A DNA stretch of 64,000 bases from Prinia subflava (taxonomy: Eukaryota; Chordata; Aves; Passeriformes; Cisticolidae). The stretch's first letter is position 1. The number at the start of each line of letters is the position of its first letter. The translations under genes were made by a program, and so were the position numbers. Below the pieces are notes generated by a model. It had not been told where the DNA came from, searched no databases, and saw nothing but the letters and a program-made list of their open reading frames with translations. This document shows positions 1 through 12,246 of this stretch, piece after piece. The DNA lies in assembly GCF_021018805.1 (NCBI RefSeq), contig NC_086248.1, forward strand, positions 100,215,239-100,279,238, read 5' to 3'.

Positions 1-920
1 CACTATAAGTTATGGAAATGCCACTAACTACTACATCAGCTTCTGTTCTGTACGTAAAATATCAATTTTCTGCACCTCCACATGTTGATGATATGCATCT
101 AAGGGGTGCTAGGAGCCTGTAGCAAAGATATTGCTTGGTTTAGAAAAAAATTAAATGAGGTAAAGACATCATCAGGAGAGTCTGTTTTGGCATTTTTAAT
201 TTTCTAGGAAGTGGACATACGTATTTGCATCATGAAGACAACTAACTTTGAGCAATGATTAGCCAAACAGGGATTTCTCTCCAGTAAAAGCAATTCCTTA
301 CTGTTTGCCTAGGTGTCAGCACAATGCAGTGACATCTGAATGTCCTCACCTCTATTGTGGGCAACAGAAGTGAGAACTATGTTTTTCCTTTCACTTTACA
401 AAAAATCCCAAATGTACATGCTGAAGAAAAGTTAATTACACTGACAAAGCAAAAAGAATAGTGAAACATGTATTTTTTGGTTGAATGGAAACCTAAAATT
501 AAGAAAAAAACCCATGAATTATTTCTTTCCTTAAAGCTGCAGAGAACAGCTACCACTAGCTGTTTTGGGAATCTTTCCTATACTGTTCTAAAACTGATAA
601 ATAATGGAGGTCACTTTGCAACACAATTTTCTATGATGGAAGTTTCCTGATTGCATGTGTCTTCATACAGTAGCATCCAGTTCAATCCTGATTGGTGTTT
701 TCAGGTGAAAGCATAATCCAAAAGAACCGGCCACCCAAATACATAGAGCAGAAAAGCAAAATAATGAATATGTAAGGCATATGCATCTACCAATCATTCC
801 TGCTGACCAAACCTCAGAGGCAGAGTGGGAATTTTTCCTAAAGAACAGTCTCTACTCTCTACCTATATATGCAAATAGATCACCTGTGTGTCTTAGCAGA
901 TATCTACAGGAATGTGGTGT

Positions 921-1003
921 GGTTTTGTTGTTGTTGTTGGGTTTGTTTGTTTGTTTTTTGGTGGGTTTTTTTTTGGTGGTTTTTGTTGTTGTTGTTGTTT
1001 TTA
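921..1003. repeat. T/G-rich simple repeat
   Basis: GTT and GTTT units with a GTGGG break. It creates spurious open frames rich in Phe, Val and Leu on one strand and Thr, Lys and Asn on the other. Confidence 0.9.
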
Positions 1004-2677
1004 CTTGCACATACTGTTTTAATCTACACAAAAGATACATCTATAGGCAGGGGGTGTGAGCTCACAGCTCAAAGAGATGAGTCTCCTCATGCTTGTGTGT
1101 AACCAGACTGATCCTCCATGGCACTGCAGATCTACATACAGTAATATAAACTTAAGCATCTATCTCAGGATGCAAAACTTTCATGGAAGCTACTGAAGGC
1201 AAAAACAATTTTTCCTGTGCTTGCTGCAGCTTTATATCACTAATGAAAGAATACGAGGGAACAATCTTGCTACTGTGTATCAAAAGAGCTTACTGTCTCC
1301 CCCTTGAAGTGTTTGGAGATAAAAAATTCTGAAGTCATAGGTAACTAGACAAGCACTGTATAGAACTCCAGTCAGTGCCTTCTGACGTCAAGGACTTTCT
1401 TCATAGTGATAATGAGCTTTAAAATATTCCTCTGAGATCTTGAGATTCAACACTTAACTGTGATGGCAGTTGTTCAGGGCAACTGGAAGTCTACTCCCTG
1501 AACAGCCACAACCTACTTTTTGTTTCAATTTGATCAACACAGTGGTTGCTAGCAAAATCTAAGTTACGTATTAGCATAAATATATTGAGATCTGAAAGGG
1601 CTGCTATATACAGCACATGTAAATTATTTACATCTAGTCAACCCAAGTGACTGCAGACATTGTAGGAAGCACAGCTGCTGCTGGTGCTAGAACCTTGAAG
1701 CTGTTTCTTAATATGAATATTCATCATTACTCTCTTAGAAGACTGTAGGGGAAAACATAGTCAATAAAAGTATATTCTGTGTTTTGTAATCAGTAAACAA
1801 TATAAGCAAAATAGTGTGTGGAGGACACAGAGCAGCTGCTCTTTCCAAATGAATGACTAATTGTGAAATATTTAGACCTCAGCACTATGATTTCCTTAAC
1901 AATTCTTTTTCTTGTTAGGGCAGATTGGATGTCCTTTTGCTTTATTTAGATTTTCTTTTTTTTCTCCACCACTCACATGTTAACCCCAAAGTTTAAAGCA
2001 AACAATCATGGGACAAAGGATTCAGATAATGTAACTTCACAATAATGCCCTACATTTGTACCATGTTTCTTATCCCGGGGTGTCCCCAGGCAAAATAGTT
2101 ACAGCATATGTGGGAATTTCACACTGATAAGCAAAATATGCTTATAGGTAATCCATTTGCCACTGACACTTTGGATTGATGAAGAAACTCGTAATGTGTG
2201 CACCACTATTTGACTCCTGGCCCTCAGGCAGAAGAGTGGTTTGAGCACTGAGTGCAGCAAAGCACACTTGGGAACCTCACCAATGAACTCTATAATATTA
2301 CACAAGTTAACATTCCAGAGCTTAGGGCTTGTAGTCAAAAACATAAAGCACATATGGAAACAAGATTCCCTTGCTGCACAGAGGGTATTGTGACTGCACA
2401 GGTAAATTCCTAAAGCTGTGTGTAGTCCATGTGTAATCCACAGTAACTCATCACAGGGATGCCAATCAGCAAGATGCTTTCATGGCAGCACCTCACAAAG
2501 GCTGCTCTGTTATGAAAACTCTCATTCTTGGAACTCACTACGCTTATGTATGCTGGAACATTCCAGCGTCTGCATTCATAAATACAGGGACCGCAGATCT
2601 AGCACTTTTTAATAGCTTCATTCTTGTTCATTGAACATTGTTGTTCAGAAAAAGATTTAGTCTGTTTAAATTATACT

Positions 2678-2722
2678 CTAAGAAATAAATACTAACAGTC
2701 CTAAGAAAGAAATACTAACAGT
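2678..2722. repeat. Direct 22-bp duplication
   Basis: ctaagaaataaatactaaca plus gt is present twice in tandem with one mismatch (t to g) and a single c between the copies. Confidence 0.85.
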
Positions 2723-4047
2723 TTTATCTGTGCAACAACAACAACAAAAAAAGATAAATTTTACTGTTCCAAATACCTTCTAAAGTCTCTACAGGGATAA
2801 AAACACTCTAAAATAAATAGGGATAAATAGCACTCTACAGGTGCTATTATTTCCAAAAATACCTTTTATTTTCAGAAAATACATTATAGTGTTTAAACAA
2901 TTTTTATAGATCTAAATGAGAGCATCTAAACATTCTACCAACAACATAGAAGCATGATCTTTCAGCAAAAAATGTAGATGATCTTATAACTCCTAAAAAG
3001 AGCAATGTGCTTATATAACTTCAGGTATTGCAGTGATAAGGAATTTTTATTTATATTTGTGTAATGGAATGCAATTCCTTGGCATTCTAAAATATGAAAT
3101 TCAAAAAGTATCATATATATGGTGCTAACTGCTGCATGAATCTTCCCAGCTGAAAAGGTTAAATCTGTACAGCAAGCAAATGTTCATGCTCGCCAGGAGA
3201 AAACTGGACTGAGGTGTTGAACATCTAAAAGTCAGCTGATCTCAAAGCACAACCACCTTTTTACTGAATTAGATCACCAACTTCTATTTATAAAGAAACA
3301 ACAGCTATTGTCACCAGAGACTACATTCTGAAAGATAAAGCTCTTGTATCTAATTAATATTACTGGGAGCATTTTTGATAACACAAATAACCAGTAAATG
3401 GATATTTACAGGGCATCACTTAGCACCACTGATTCACCTCTTGCCATTTTGTTCTCCTAAAACCTATCTACGTATAAAGTCAAGAAAAAAATCAGTATAT
3501 TGAAAGCTGTGATTTCTCAGTACCTGTTGAAAACTAATTAATGTTCTATCAACTTTGCCGTGTTTTCTACCCAAAGTATTTTCAAGAGTAACAGAGGGAC
3601 ACAGACATAAAAGACAGGAAGGGGAAAAAAAAGGAGCTACAGACACGTCAACTAATTGTTCTTAACCACATTGTTGTTTTCCTATACTTACTAAACACTT
3701 CAGGTGAGCTTCCCTACTGTATGGGTTCCAATACACTTTTCCATTCAATGGACATGTTGAGTGTCATCTTCTGGATCTTCAAAAGTCAATCCCACCACCT
3801 CAGTGCTCCTCCCAGCATGCTGGGAGTGACTTTTTCTTCTGGTATTACTCCTTGTGCCCTAGACAGTGAGTTTCTGACCTGCACTAAGAATAAAGTCACA
3901 TTCCCAGCCATCAAGAAACACAACAACAGAATGGCAAGTTCCATGCACAACAGTCTTTCCATGCTACCACAGTACAGTGCCAGATGTTCTGATAGATATC
4001 TAATGACTATGGTATTTCATTTGTATTTATTTATCCATTGAAAGAAA

Positions 4048-4070
4048 TTATTATTATTATTATTATTATA
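4048..4070. repeat. TTA trinucleotide microsatellite
   Basis: About seven TTA units followed by tagataatt. Confidence 0.9.
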
Positions 4071-5407
4071 GATAATTTTCAAATTATTAGAGCAGATCAA
4101 ATGATGTTTTTCTTCATGTTTTGCTGCTAAATGGGAGCAGCATAGAACATTTAATACATCTTTACATCTGCTGTATCTCAAAATGCAACTGAGGAATTAA
4201 AAATTAATAAATAATGGGGTTGTCTTGCCCTGACAAAGAAATATACTGTAGCTCTCATTTTTCTTTGCTTTTATTTTAAAGAGAGTAATGCTGCAAGGAG
4301 GAGGTATCATAAGGAAATCATTGGATGAAAACCAGAAACACCACTCAGCCTGAATCTTCTGTAATGAGTTTTAAAGAAGGCCTTTCACATTTTCTATCCT
4401 TAGAGTTACTATGCTTTTTGGGAGGGTGAGGGGTGGAATTAAAATATTTCAAGCATGTTTTCCTGGGGGAATAAATTTAGAAACTAAGAAATATTTCTTT
4501 ATAATGTCAATCTTTACGCACACAATCCATATCTTTTTGTTTGTTTGTTTTAAACCCTGGTGATAACGGTTTTAGATTTAGTACTTACATCAAGAGCTTG
4601 TGATGTTCGTATTTGGATAAGCTTGAAATACAGGTTTTGTCTACCTACAACCAAGTAAAGCCATGGCTACATTTTTTTTTCTGAATCTTTCCAAAAGAAT
4701 TTTAATGGAGGTTTATGCATAACAAATATTGTCAATCGCTATGAAGGATAATTGACTGAATGACATGATTTTAACCTTTTTAATTTCCTCTATTAACATA
4801 AATCAAATATTTAATTATAATAAGTGGCTAATCTGTTCACACTATTTTGTGTTAAAATTGTCTGGTTTAGAATTTTCATTTTCTGAAAAATAGATTTTAC
4901 CTACCTGTTCTTTATCAGTAACTCTCTTTCTAATGTCTTCCTTCTCTTTAATCTCGTGCTTGCTGTTTTTTTTTTCTCTTATATTCACTTTGCCCATACC
5001 TGCTTTTCCTTTCTTCACAGAACCTTGTTTTTTAATCTGTCCTATAGAAACTTCTTCTGTAGTATTTACAAGCCCTCATTTTCAGACAGCTGTTCTAAGC
5101 ATATGCTGAGATGCCTTATGATTTGCAGCTTTACAGATATTACAGAATTAAATTCTCTTAATACTCTTTTAGCATATCTTATTATAGAGACATAGAGGCT
5201 GAGAAGTTCTGACCTCCAAAATATGAAGGATCTCTACAAAGGCAAAGCTAGAGTTTAACTAAGCTTTTGTTATTTTGCCTTCACAGTTTGCATAGATAAT
5301 AAATACAGAAAAGAAAAAAACCTTTCTGATACAACACAACTAATGAAAGAATCTGGGTTAAGACCATATGAAATACAGAGTGAAAATGCACTTGAGTATG
5401 CCCAAGA

Positions 5408-5800
5408 AATCACTGGATCTCAGAGCTGTCAGGGCTGGAAGGGACCTCTGGAAATCATCCAGTCCAACCCCCTGCCAAGGCAGGGTCACCTGGTGCAGGT
5501 GACACGGGAGCGTGCTCAGGTGGGGTCTGAATGTCACCAGAGAGGGAGACTCCACAACCTCCCTGGGCAGCTGTGCCAGGGCTCTGCCAGCCTCAATGTA
5601 AAATTCTTCGTCGTGCTGAGGTTTTAAAGGTTTAAAAACTTCTCATGTCTTAGTTTATGGCCTTGTCTTGTCACTGGCCATGACAGAAAAGACCCTGGCA
5701 CTTGCCTTTGAGATATTTATATGCAGGAATGAGACCCCTCTATCCCCATGTCTTCTCCAGACTAAGAAAGTCCAATTCCTGGCCCGCTCAGAACTAAATT
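5408..5800 (-). mobile_element. CR1 LINE 3' fragment
   Basis: A 5'-truncated, minus-orientation CR1 copy. The plus strand reads gggctggaagggacctctgg, atcatccagtccaaccccct and gagactccacaacctccctg, the standard complement of the CR1 3' end. It then reads through the region encoding the ORF2 tail (remnants such as SLEKTWG and YKYLKG on the minus strand). It is degenerate with frameshifts, and both ends are approximate. Confidence 0.92.
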
Positions 5801-5823
5801 TTCACCAGTTAGGAGAACCTTGA

Positions 5824-5880
5824 CAAAAAAAAAACCAAAAAAACAAAAAACCAAAAAAAAAACCCAAAAAAAAACCCCCA
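5824..5880. repeat. A-rich (AAAAACC)-like low-complexity tract
   Basis: Runs of 4-10 A separated by cc or ccc, directly after a CR1 fragment. It is simple sequence. Confidence 0.85.
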
Positions 5881-7456
5881 ATAAACACAAAACTTTAGCA
5901 GCTTACAGTCGACTATGCAGTGAGTTAAAAAAAAATAAGACTTTGGCTTACTGAAAAGAAAAACATTTCTTTTAAAGCTAAATAGAGCCTCGAGTACAAT
6001 CAAGGTTGAATTTTAGAAAGGATAAGGTTTAGAAAAATATTTCTGATCAAAGTGGTGACCCCATTTTTTTAATAAAAAATTCTATTTTCATAGCCAATTA
6101 CAGATGCCAATTCAACAGAGTCATTCAAGATGCAAGTTGTTTTATTAAGATAATAAAGGAAGGAAGGCAATGATGTAAGAATGTTTAAGACACAGGTTGG
6201 CTGATTCTCTTTGCAATTAATGAATGAATTAATTAGACTTGACAAAAACCAAAATGCACTAGACAGCTCATCCAAGAAGCAATCCCAATTTGGCAGATGA
6301 CTGTAACCCAAAGAGCAGCTGAGGTTACCTGAAATGTAACTGGTCAAAAGAAAACATTTATACCAGTGGGGTTGGGACTTGCACCTTTCTGCTTTGGTAC
6401 ACAGTCACAAATAAGCTCATTTGAGCAAATTAAACACAACTTCAAGTGGAAGAGTTAGGGAGTCAAAGTGCCTCATCAAACTTGCAGTGTCCATTACTTT
6501 TTCCTATGGAGATTTTTCTCACACGCAAATGCAATACCGTGGAAGATTCTTATTGTGAAATTATTGAGTTCTTGCTGCAAGGTGTCGCACATCTAAGATT
6601 AGAATGCTTGTGCATCAGCTGTGGTCTGAACTCTAAATTTTCTCCAATTTTGCTGGCTCTAGGCTTGACAGTTTAGATTAACTCTTTCTTTAAAACCCCA
6701 TTTGAAAAAAATTAAAAAGAATTTAGGTGCTAATTTCTCAGCCCAGTCAGCAGCTAATTAACAACCTGAAAGGAAACATGAAAAAGCTGTACTACACAGT
6801 GAAAGACAATGCCTCAAGAGTTTCCAAGTATAATCGTGTTTGCAGGTTTGTCTTGGGTTTTGGTATTGTTTTCCGACATTGTTTTTCTGTGGCAAAGTTG
6901 TTTCAGTACAAACTTCATTAATTTTGCACTGAGAAATACCTCAAAGACATCTTTATCTTTAATTACAGTAATTTCTTGCTCAGATTGATGCTTTCTCTAA
7001 ATGGCAAATTCTTACTTTGATTGACAAGTGATTTTGAGTAATTTAAGTGTTTGCAATAGTCTTCTCACATTCCCTACATATGTTTGTTTTCCCATTTGTC
7101 TTATCTCACACTTATCGACTAAAGGAAGCAGAAAGTAGACTAAGGATTTCAGTTCTGACTTTTTTTCATTTTTATAAAAATTATTGTTTATGAATATTCT
7201 GGATCTGAGGAATTACACTTCAGAACTTCACACAAATGCTTTTAAGAAAGACACTACCACATCCTCCTGTGAGATTCCAAACTACTACGCCTATGACAGC
7301 GTGGTAAGTAAATAACATTCCTCCTATACTTGATAAATGTCGCAAAACCCAGGTGTGCACAATGTTGAGCAGTCAATTGGTGTGCAACACTGACACTCCA
7401 TCCAAGCCAATTGCAATCAGAGTCAAAATGGTAGTATCATCCAAAACCCAGCAAGT

Positions 7457-7547
7457 TGATGACAGGTATTGATGACTGACGGGTATTTATTGATGACTGA
7501 CGGGTATTTATTGATGACTGACGGGTATTTATTGATGACTGACCGGT
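7457..7547. repeat. 21-bp tandem repeat, about four units
   Basis: Units of 21 bp (tgatgactgacgggtattta plus t), three of them exact at 7470-7490, 7491-7511 and 7512-7532, with divergent partial units on both sides. The length is seven codons, so both strands stay open: the plus frame reads MTDGYLL repeated and the minus frame reads SVINKYP repeated. No protein is inferred. Confidence 0.92.
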
Positions 7548-8259
7548 ACCATCTCGCTAGAGACAAGATGGTCATGGTTGTCAAAACTACGTTATTCCCT
7601 GCTGTGTGGAACAGGATGCCCAGGAAGGGCAGCTCCACAGGGGACACCCATCACAATCTTTCCTGCTGGCCACCAGAGACTTTCATCTGCCTGCTTTTCC
7701 CTAAGGCAATGTGGACATAGATGTAGGTCATCAGCTATGTGTCCCTGGAATGAAAAAGAGTTTGTGCATGTCCGGCTGCCTCAGCTCTGTTTTCTAGTTT
7801 GCTATACTAGTCCCTAAAATACCTTCTTTATTCTTCATTGGCTGCTTAGGAGCCATTGTGTGCTTCACGTCTTCTGCAGAATGGTCTGAAAAACACCAAC
7901 TTAGTACTACTTTGTACTAAGAGGTCACACTCAGGTGGGTAAATTCACATTTCCTCTGGTTCCAAATGCAAGCAGAAATGGCACAGAGTGGCAATGAAGT
8001 CAGAAGACACAGGAGCAAAAAGTGCTGCCCTAGTGCTGTTAGACAATACAAAAAGAAGCCACATTATTTTAGTATTGGTATGATCAGAATGATGATTTGA
8101 CATGGAAGCAAATTTATTGATTTTTATAGAACTTGCCCTCTATGGAATCTTTTAAAATATGGAATTTGGCTCCTTTTTGTGGCAAGAACTTTTTGGGGTG
8201 AGTGCCTTGATTGATGTTTCATGTGAACCCTATAAGATCATCATTGCAATGGTGGTGTG

Positions 8260-8261
<2 letters not shown>

Positions 8262-8324
<63 letters not shown>
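8262..8324. repeat. Long pure poly-T tract
   Basis: 63 consecutive T without interruption, preceded by gtgtggg and followed by ctttctcctagg. It is the longest homopolymer in the window. Length in the living genome may vary or be misassembled. Confidence 0.95.
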
Positions 8325-11300
8325 CTTTCTCCTAGGTCACTCTCAAATTTACCACCTCCAACTTTAACATTTAGGCCTAAAAGATAATGGTAATAAAGAC
8401 AACAGTGTCTGGGGGGTTTGCTCAGCTGTTTATCTTGTTCCTTTTTTTAGACTAAATGGAAGAAGGGAAAGATAAAAAGAAGAAAAATCAGTTATTTTTT
8501 CTCTCTTGTGAATGCAGCCGTAGGAAACTGTGCTCCACAGGTCAGGAGACTTAAATTACAAAGGCTAAAGGCTGGTTTCAGTCACCTCACATAAGAGCAC
8601 ATGTCTGCACTTTTAAATTTATATTCTCCCCTCAGTTTACAGAAGGCTGCCTGAGATCAACAGCATCCTTTGATCTCCCTGAAAGTCACTTATCTCTAGG
8701 TAGAGACACCACATATATAGTCATCTCTGTTCCTCTCCCAGCGTCCTGCTGTTTTAGTCTTTCAGTTGTTCCAATCCATCTTTTAGAGATACATACAAAC
8801 ATGCTCTTCCTAGCCAGCTCAGCAAGCTGTCCTACCTGGAAAGCACAGAATGTGTCTCTGAAATGGCTTTTTAACAAGTTTCACAAGGATGCAAAATTGC
8901 CTAAACCGACGCTGTAGATGGTCAGATGGAGCTGCCCACAACAGGCACCTGGAGCTTACATTCAACTGCCTGAAGCCAGGGAGAGCAAATTTGAGAATAA
9001 AGCATCTCTTGGAGAGCAATTGCCCGTGTGTGTTCCCACTGTGAGAGATTCACATTTGTGAAAAGCAAAATCTTGGCAGGCAACCCCTTGATGTGCAGAA
9101 ATTTGCAAATCATTTCAGTCTAAGCAATTTTCCCATCCTTACCAGAGAGCACTAAGGCTGCAATTGTACCCTGATAATCATAGCAACTGAATTCTAAGCA
9201 AAATGAAATTTCAGCACAGAGTCAACCCTGCTAAATTCTAAAACATATAAGAGAAATGGCATTTAATTAAAATATCCAGAACTTTTGCAACTAATGCATC
9301 AAATTTTGTATACTAGAAACTTAAACACAGGATTAATGGAAGTCTTAAACAGGGATTAAACAACATGAAAGTCTGGCATTATTCTGATAAAACTGCAAAA
9401 CACAGCAGCTGCTATAAAACTGCACCTCCACCCTGCCCCTCACCAAAATGTGAGATTAGAATAAATGATACTACATGCCCTTCACTTTCTTTAATATGTC
9501 TCTTTATATATCTCACTGGTTAATAAACAAAAGCTTGCCCAGGAATAAAGGTAAAAAGAGGGTTTTAAAGTCACTATTTCCTAAAGGTAAGCTCAGTCAT
9601 TCAGCACATTTCTAGCACTCAGCAGAAACATCTGGTCTCGCAAACAGTGAAAAGTGAATGAGTCGGATCATGAGTTTATCCCAGCATGGTAAAACCTCGG
9701 ATCTAATCATGACACTAAGATCAAAATGAGAAAAAAAAATCACAGCAGAATAACATAAAATATAGCATGTTGTGAGAGAGTCTGAAATGGCTTAGTGAGC
9801 AAAGAGAATTGCTAATTTATTAGGTAAAACTTCCTTGCCTCAGACAGCACAAGTTACTCCCAGCCTCTTTCTAAGATTTTGAAACAAGTAGGGAAAGAGA
9901 AGGATATGAATTATACAAACTATTACATGCACATGATAGCACACCTTGTTGCAGTCTCAAACACCAGATGAAATCCTAGACACTGACATGAATTTGAGCA
10001 ATCAAATCTCCAAAAATTCTATCTGTTTGAACAAACTGCTGCATGTGACAGATATAAACCCATCCCCGCACTTGTATGGCCAACTGAGGTGGAAATTTAC
10101 CTATTTTCAAATTAATTCTAAAATATCAATAGAAAGCACTGCTTTCTTCAGTTGTTCACTTCTCCAGAACGGCAATTAGAGTAGTGTTGGATTAATTTTG
10201 TAATATTAAGCTTGTCAGGTGATCAACATAACCACAGATTTCAAGTATGAAGGAGTCAAATGCAATGGGAACTGCTTACTCAAAATTTGAATGGAGCTTC
10301 AGCTTTTTGCATGAGATGATCAAGTTCATAGAGGGTCCACAGACCTCTATATATCTCCAAAAGGGGGAGGGGGGAAATTGATCCAGGATGTTAACAAAGT
10401 TAAATAGTTATTTTTCCATCTTAGATTTCTGAGGTCTTTAATCCTTTTACAAGAAATGCTTCTCCTACCCACTCTCTATTTCTAATGGTTTTCCCACAAA
10501 GTGCTACCCACCGTCTACTTTTTTTTCTTATAATTTAAGTGTTTTTCAAATTTTTAGTCAACAGTAAAATTATGGAAGATAAGCAACTAATGATCAATTT
10601 TTAAAAGATTACAGGGCTTAAGCTTTAGAGACAGGACAAAATAGCATGCAGTACATAATTTTATCTGTGAGACACCCATTTTCTATCATTAAACTACACT
10701 ATATAAAAGGAAAAAGTACAGTACATTAAGCACAGTTATTTTGGCAAACAAAACACTCAAGGATTTTTAAGGTGCAAAAAAAAATTGCAAAATCATATGC
10801 CATAAGGCTCTAACCATGCTAGAAAAATAAAACCAAAGTCTTGTAGAATATTGTTTTAGTTAAGGAGTGGTTGTTGTAGAATGTCTGAATGCATACAGCC
10901 ACCAGCTTCCTAATGATTAGCACAGCTTCAGTGACAGGCTCGGCTGCAGAATCACAAAGCAAACATAAATTGCAGCAAATTAGCAGAAGATTTTTTTCCT
11001 TTCAAGAAAAAAGTTTAATGGATGTTTTGCCTGAGGAGCTGATTTCAATGGCTTCTCAGCAGACGAGGCTGCGCTGCCAGGAACCACAGGAGCGTACAGT
11101 AAATTTAATAATGGCCCTATGCCACAGCATGGTTTATACAGCTACACAGCAGATCCCCAGTCAGGCACAGGCTCTGCACATTCAGCACAGGAAACTGAGC
11201 ATTTCAGAGCCATGAGGGCCTGGGTCTCATTAGGCAGAGATAGAGCTTGTGGCTGTCTACAAAGATAGCTGCCTCTTAGAAATCCGTCTTGCTTCTAATT

Positions 11301-12246
11301 AATTTAACACAGTTTGATCAAAAAATTCCATCACAGCAGAATTTAGCCCCTAAATAAAGTTACTTCAATATGCCAAAAGGAAAAGGAGATTTGAAAATAT
11401 TTGAGAAAAGATAAAAATGAAGAAAATGTAATATCAGAAGGACATTTTACTACATCTGACTGATCACCAAATTCATCTCTCCCAACTTAAACACACAAAA
11501 TAGAACATTAGCTTCATATTGTAAAGATGTGAAGAGAAAAAAATTAAAAAAATATAATCCATGCCAGCAATCAGAGCACACCATTTGAGTTACAATTGGC
11601 AATAATTGCCAGTCTCTGTTCTGGAACATTTTAATTTCCTCATGGCAAACTGACACACAGATAGGTAGACAAAAATATTTCCTTCTTTTAAAATCAGCAA
11701 AGAACTTGCTTCCAATCTGATCTTTACAGTTACTTTGCTGACTAACCCCAGCATAAACACAGGGCAAATATCAGCACTGAAAGGAAAGAGTTTTCAGAGG
11801 TGATGCTTAATCGTGATAGCCACAACAGCATTGCTTTCTTATTTTGCTGTCTGCAGAATTGATACATATGTTCTCAGAAATAAATTCATTGATCTCTCTC
11901 TCAAACATTAATATGAACAGACATCATGCTACAGAAAGATATCCATTTAAGATGCTCTAAAAAAGTGCACATAAAAACAGACATTGAAGATTAATAAGTA
12001 TTTTGTTATTATTACCATTTTCAAATGTATCACTGATGAACTCAGACCTCAAATATCATTATATACTTGATGCTTTTCTCAAAGAAGTATGAATTATTGT
12101 TGCTAGTTTGGAGTGGGCAAAAGTGTTCATTGTTATGTTGATGCTTATATATCCTCTACATGTCTTACACATTTTCCTTTAAAAGTTACACCTTTCAATC
12201 TGCTGGATAGCAGAAATCACTTTTTTTATACAACACAATAGAGTGG

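Noticed and set aside
781..1102. Overlapping open frames at the T/G repeat
   Set aside because: Composition is dictated by GTT/GTTT simple repeats; no start context or domain.
10889..11215. 108-codon plus-strand frame
   Set aside because: No recognisable domain, Gln/Ser-rich composition, and no splice partners. A conserved noncoding element is possible but could not be judged here.
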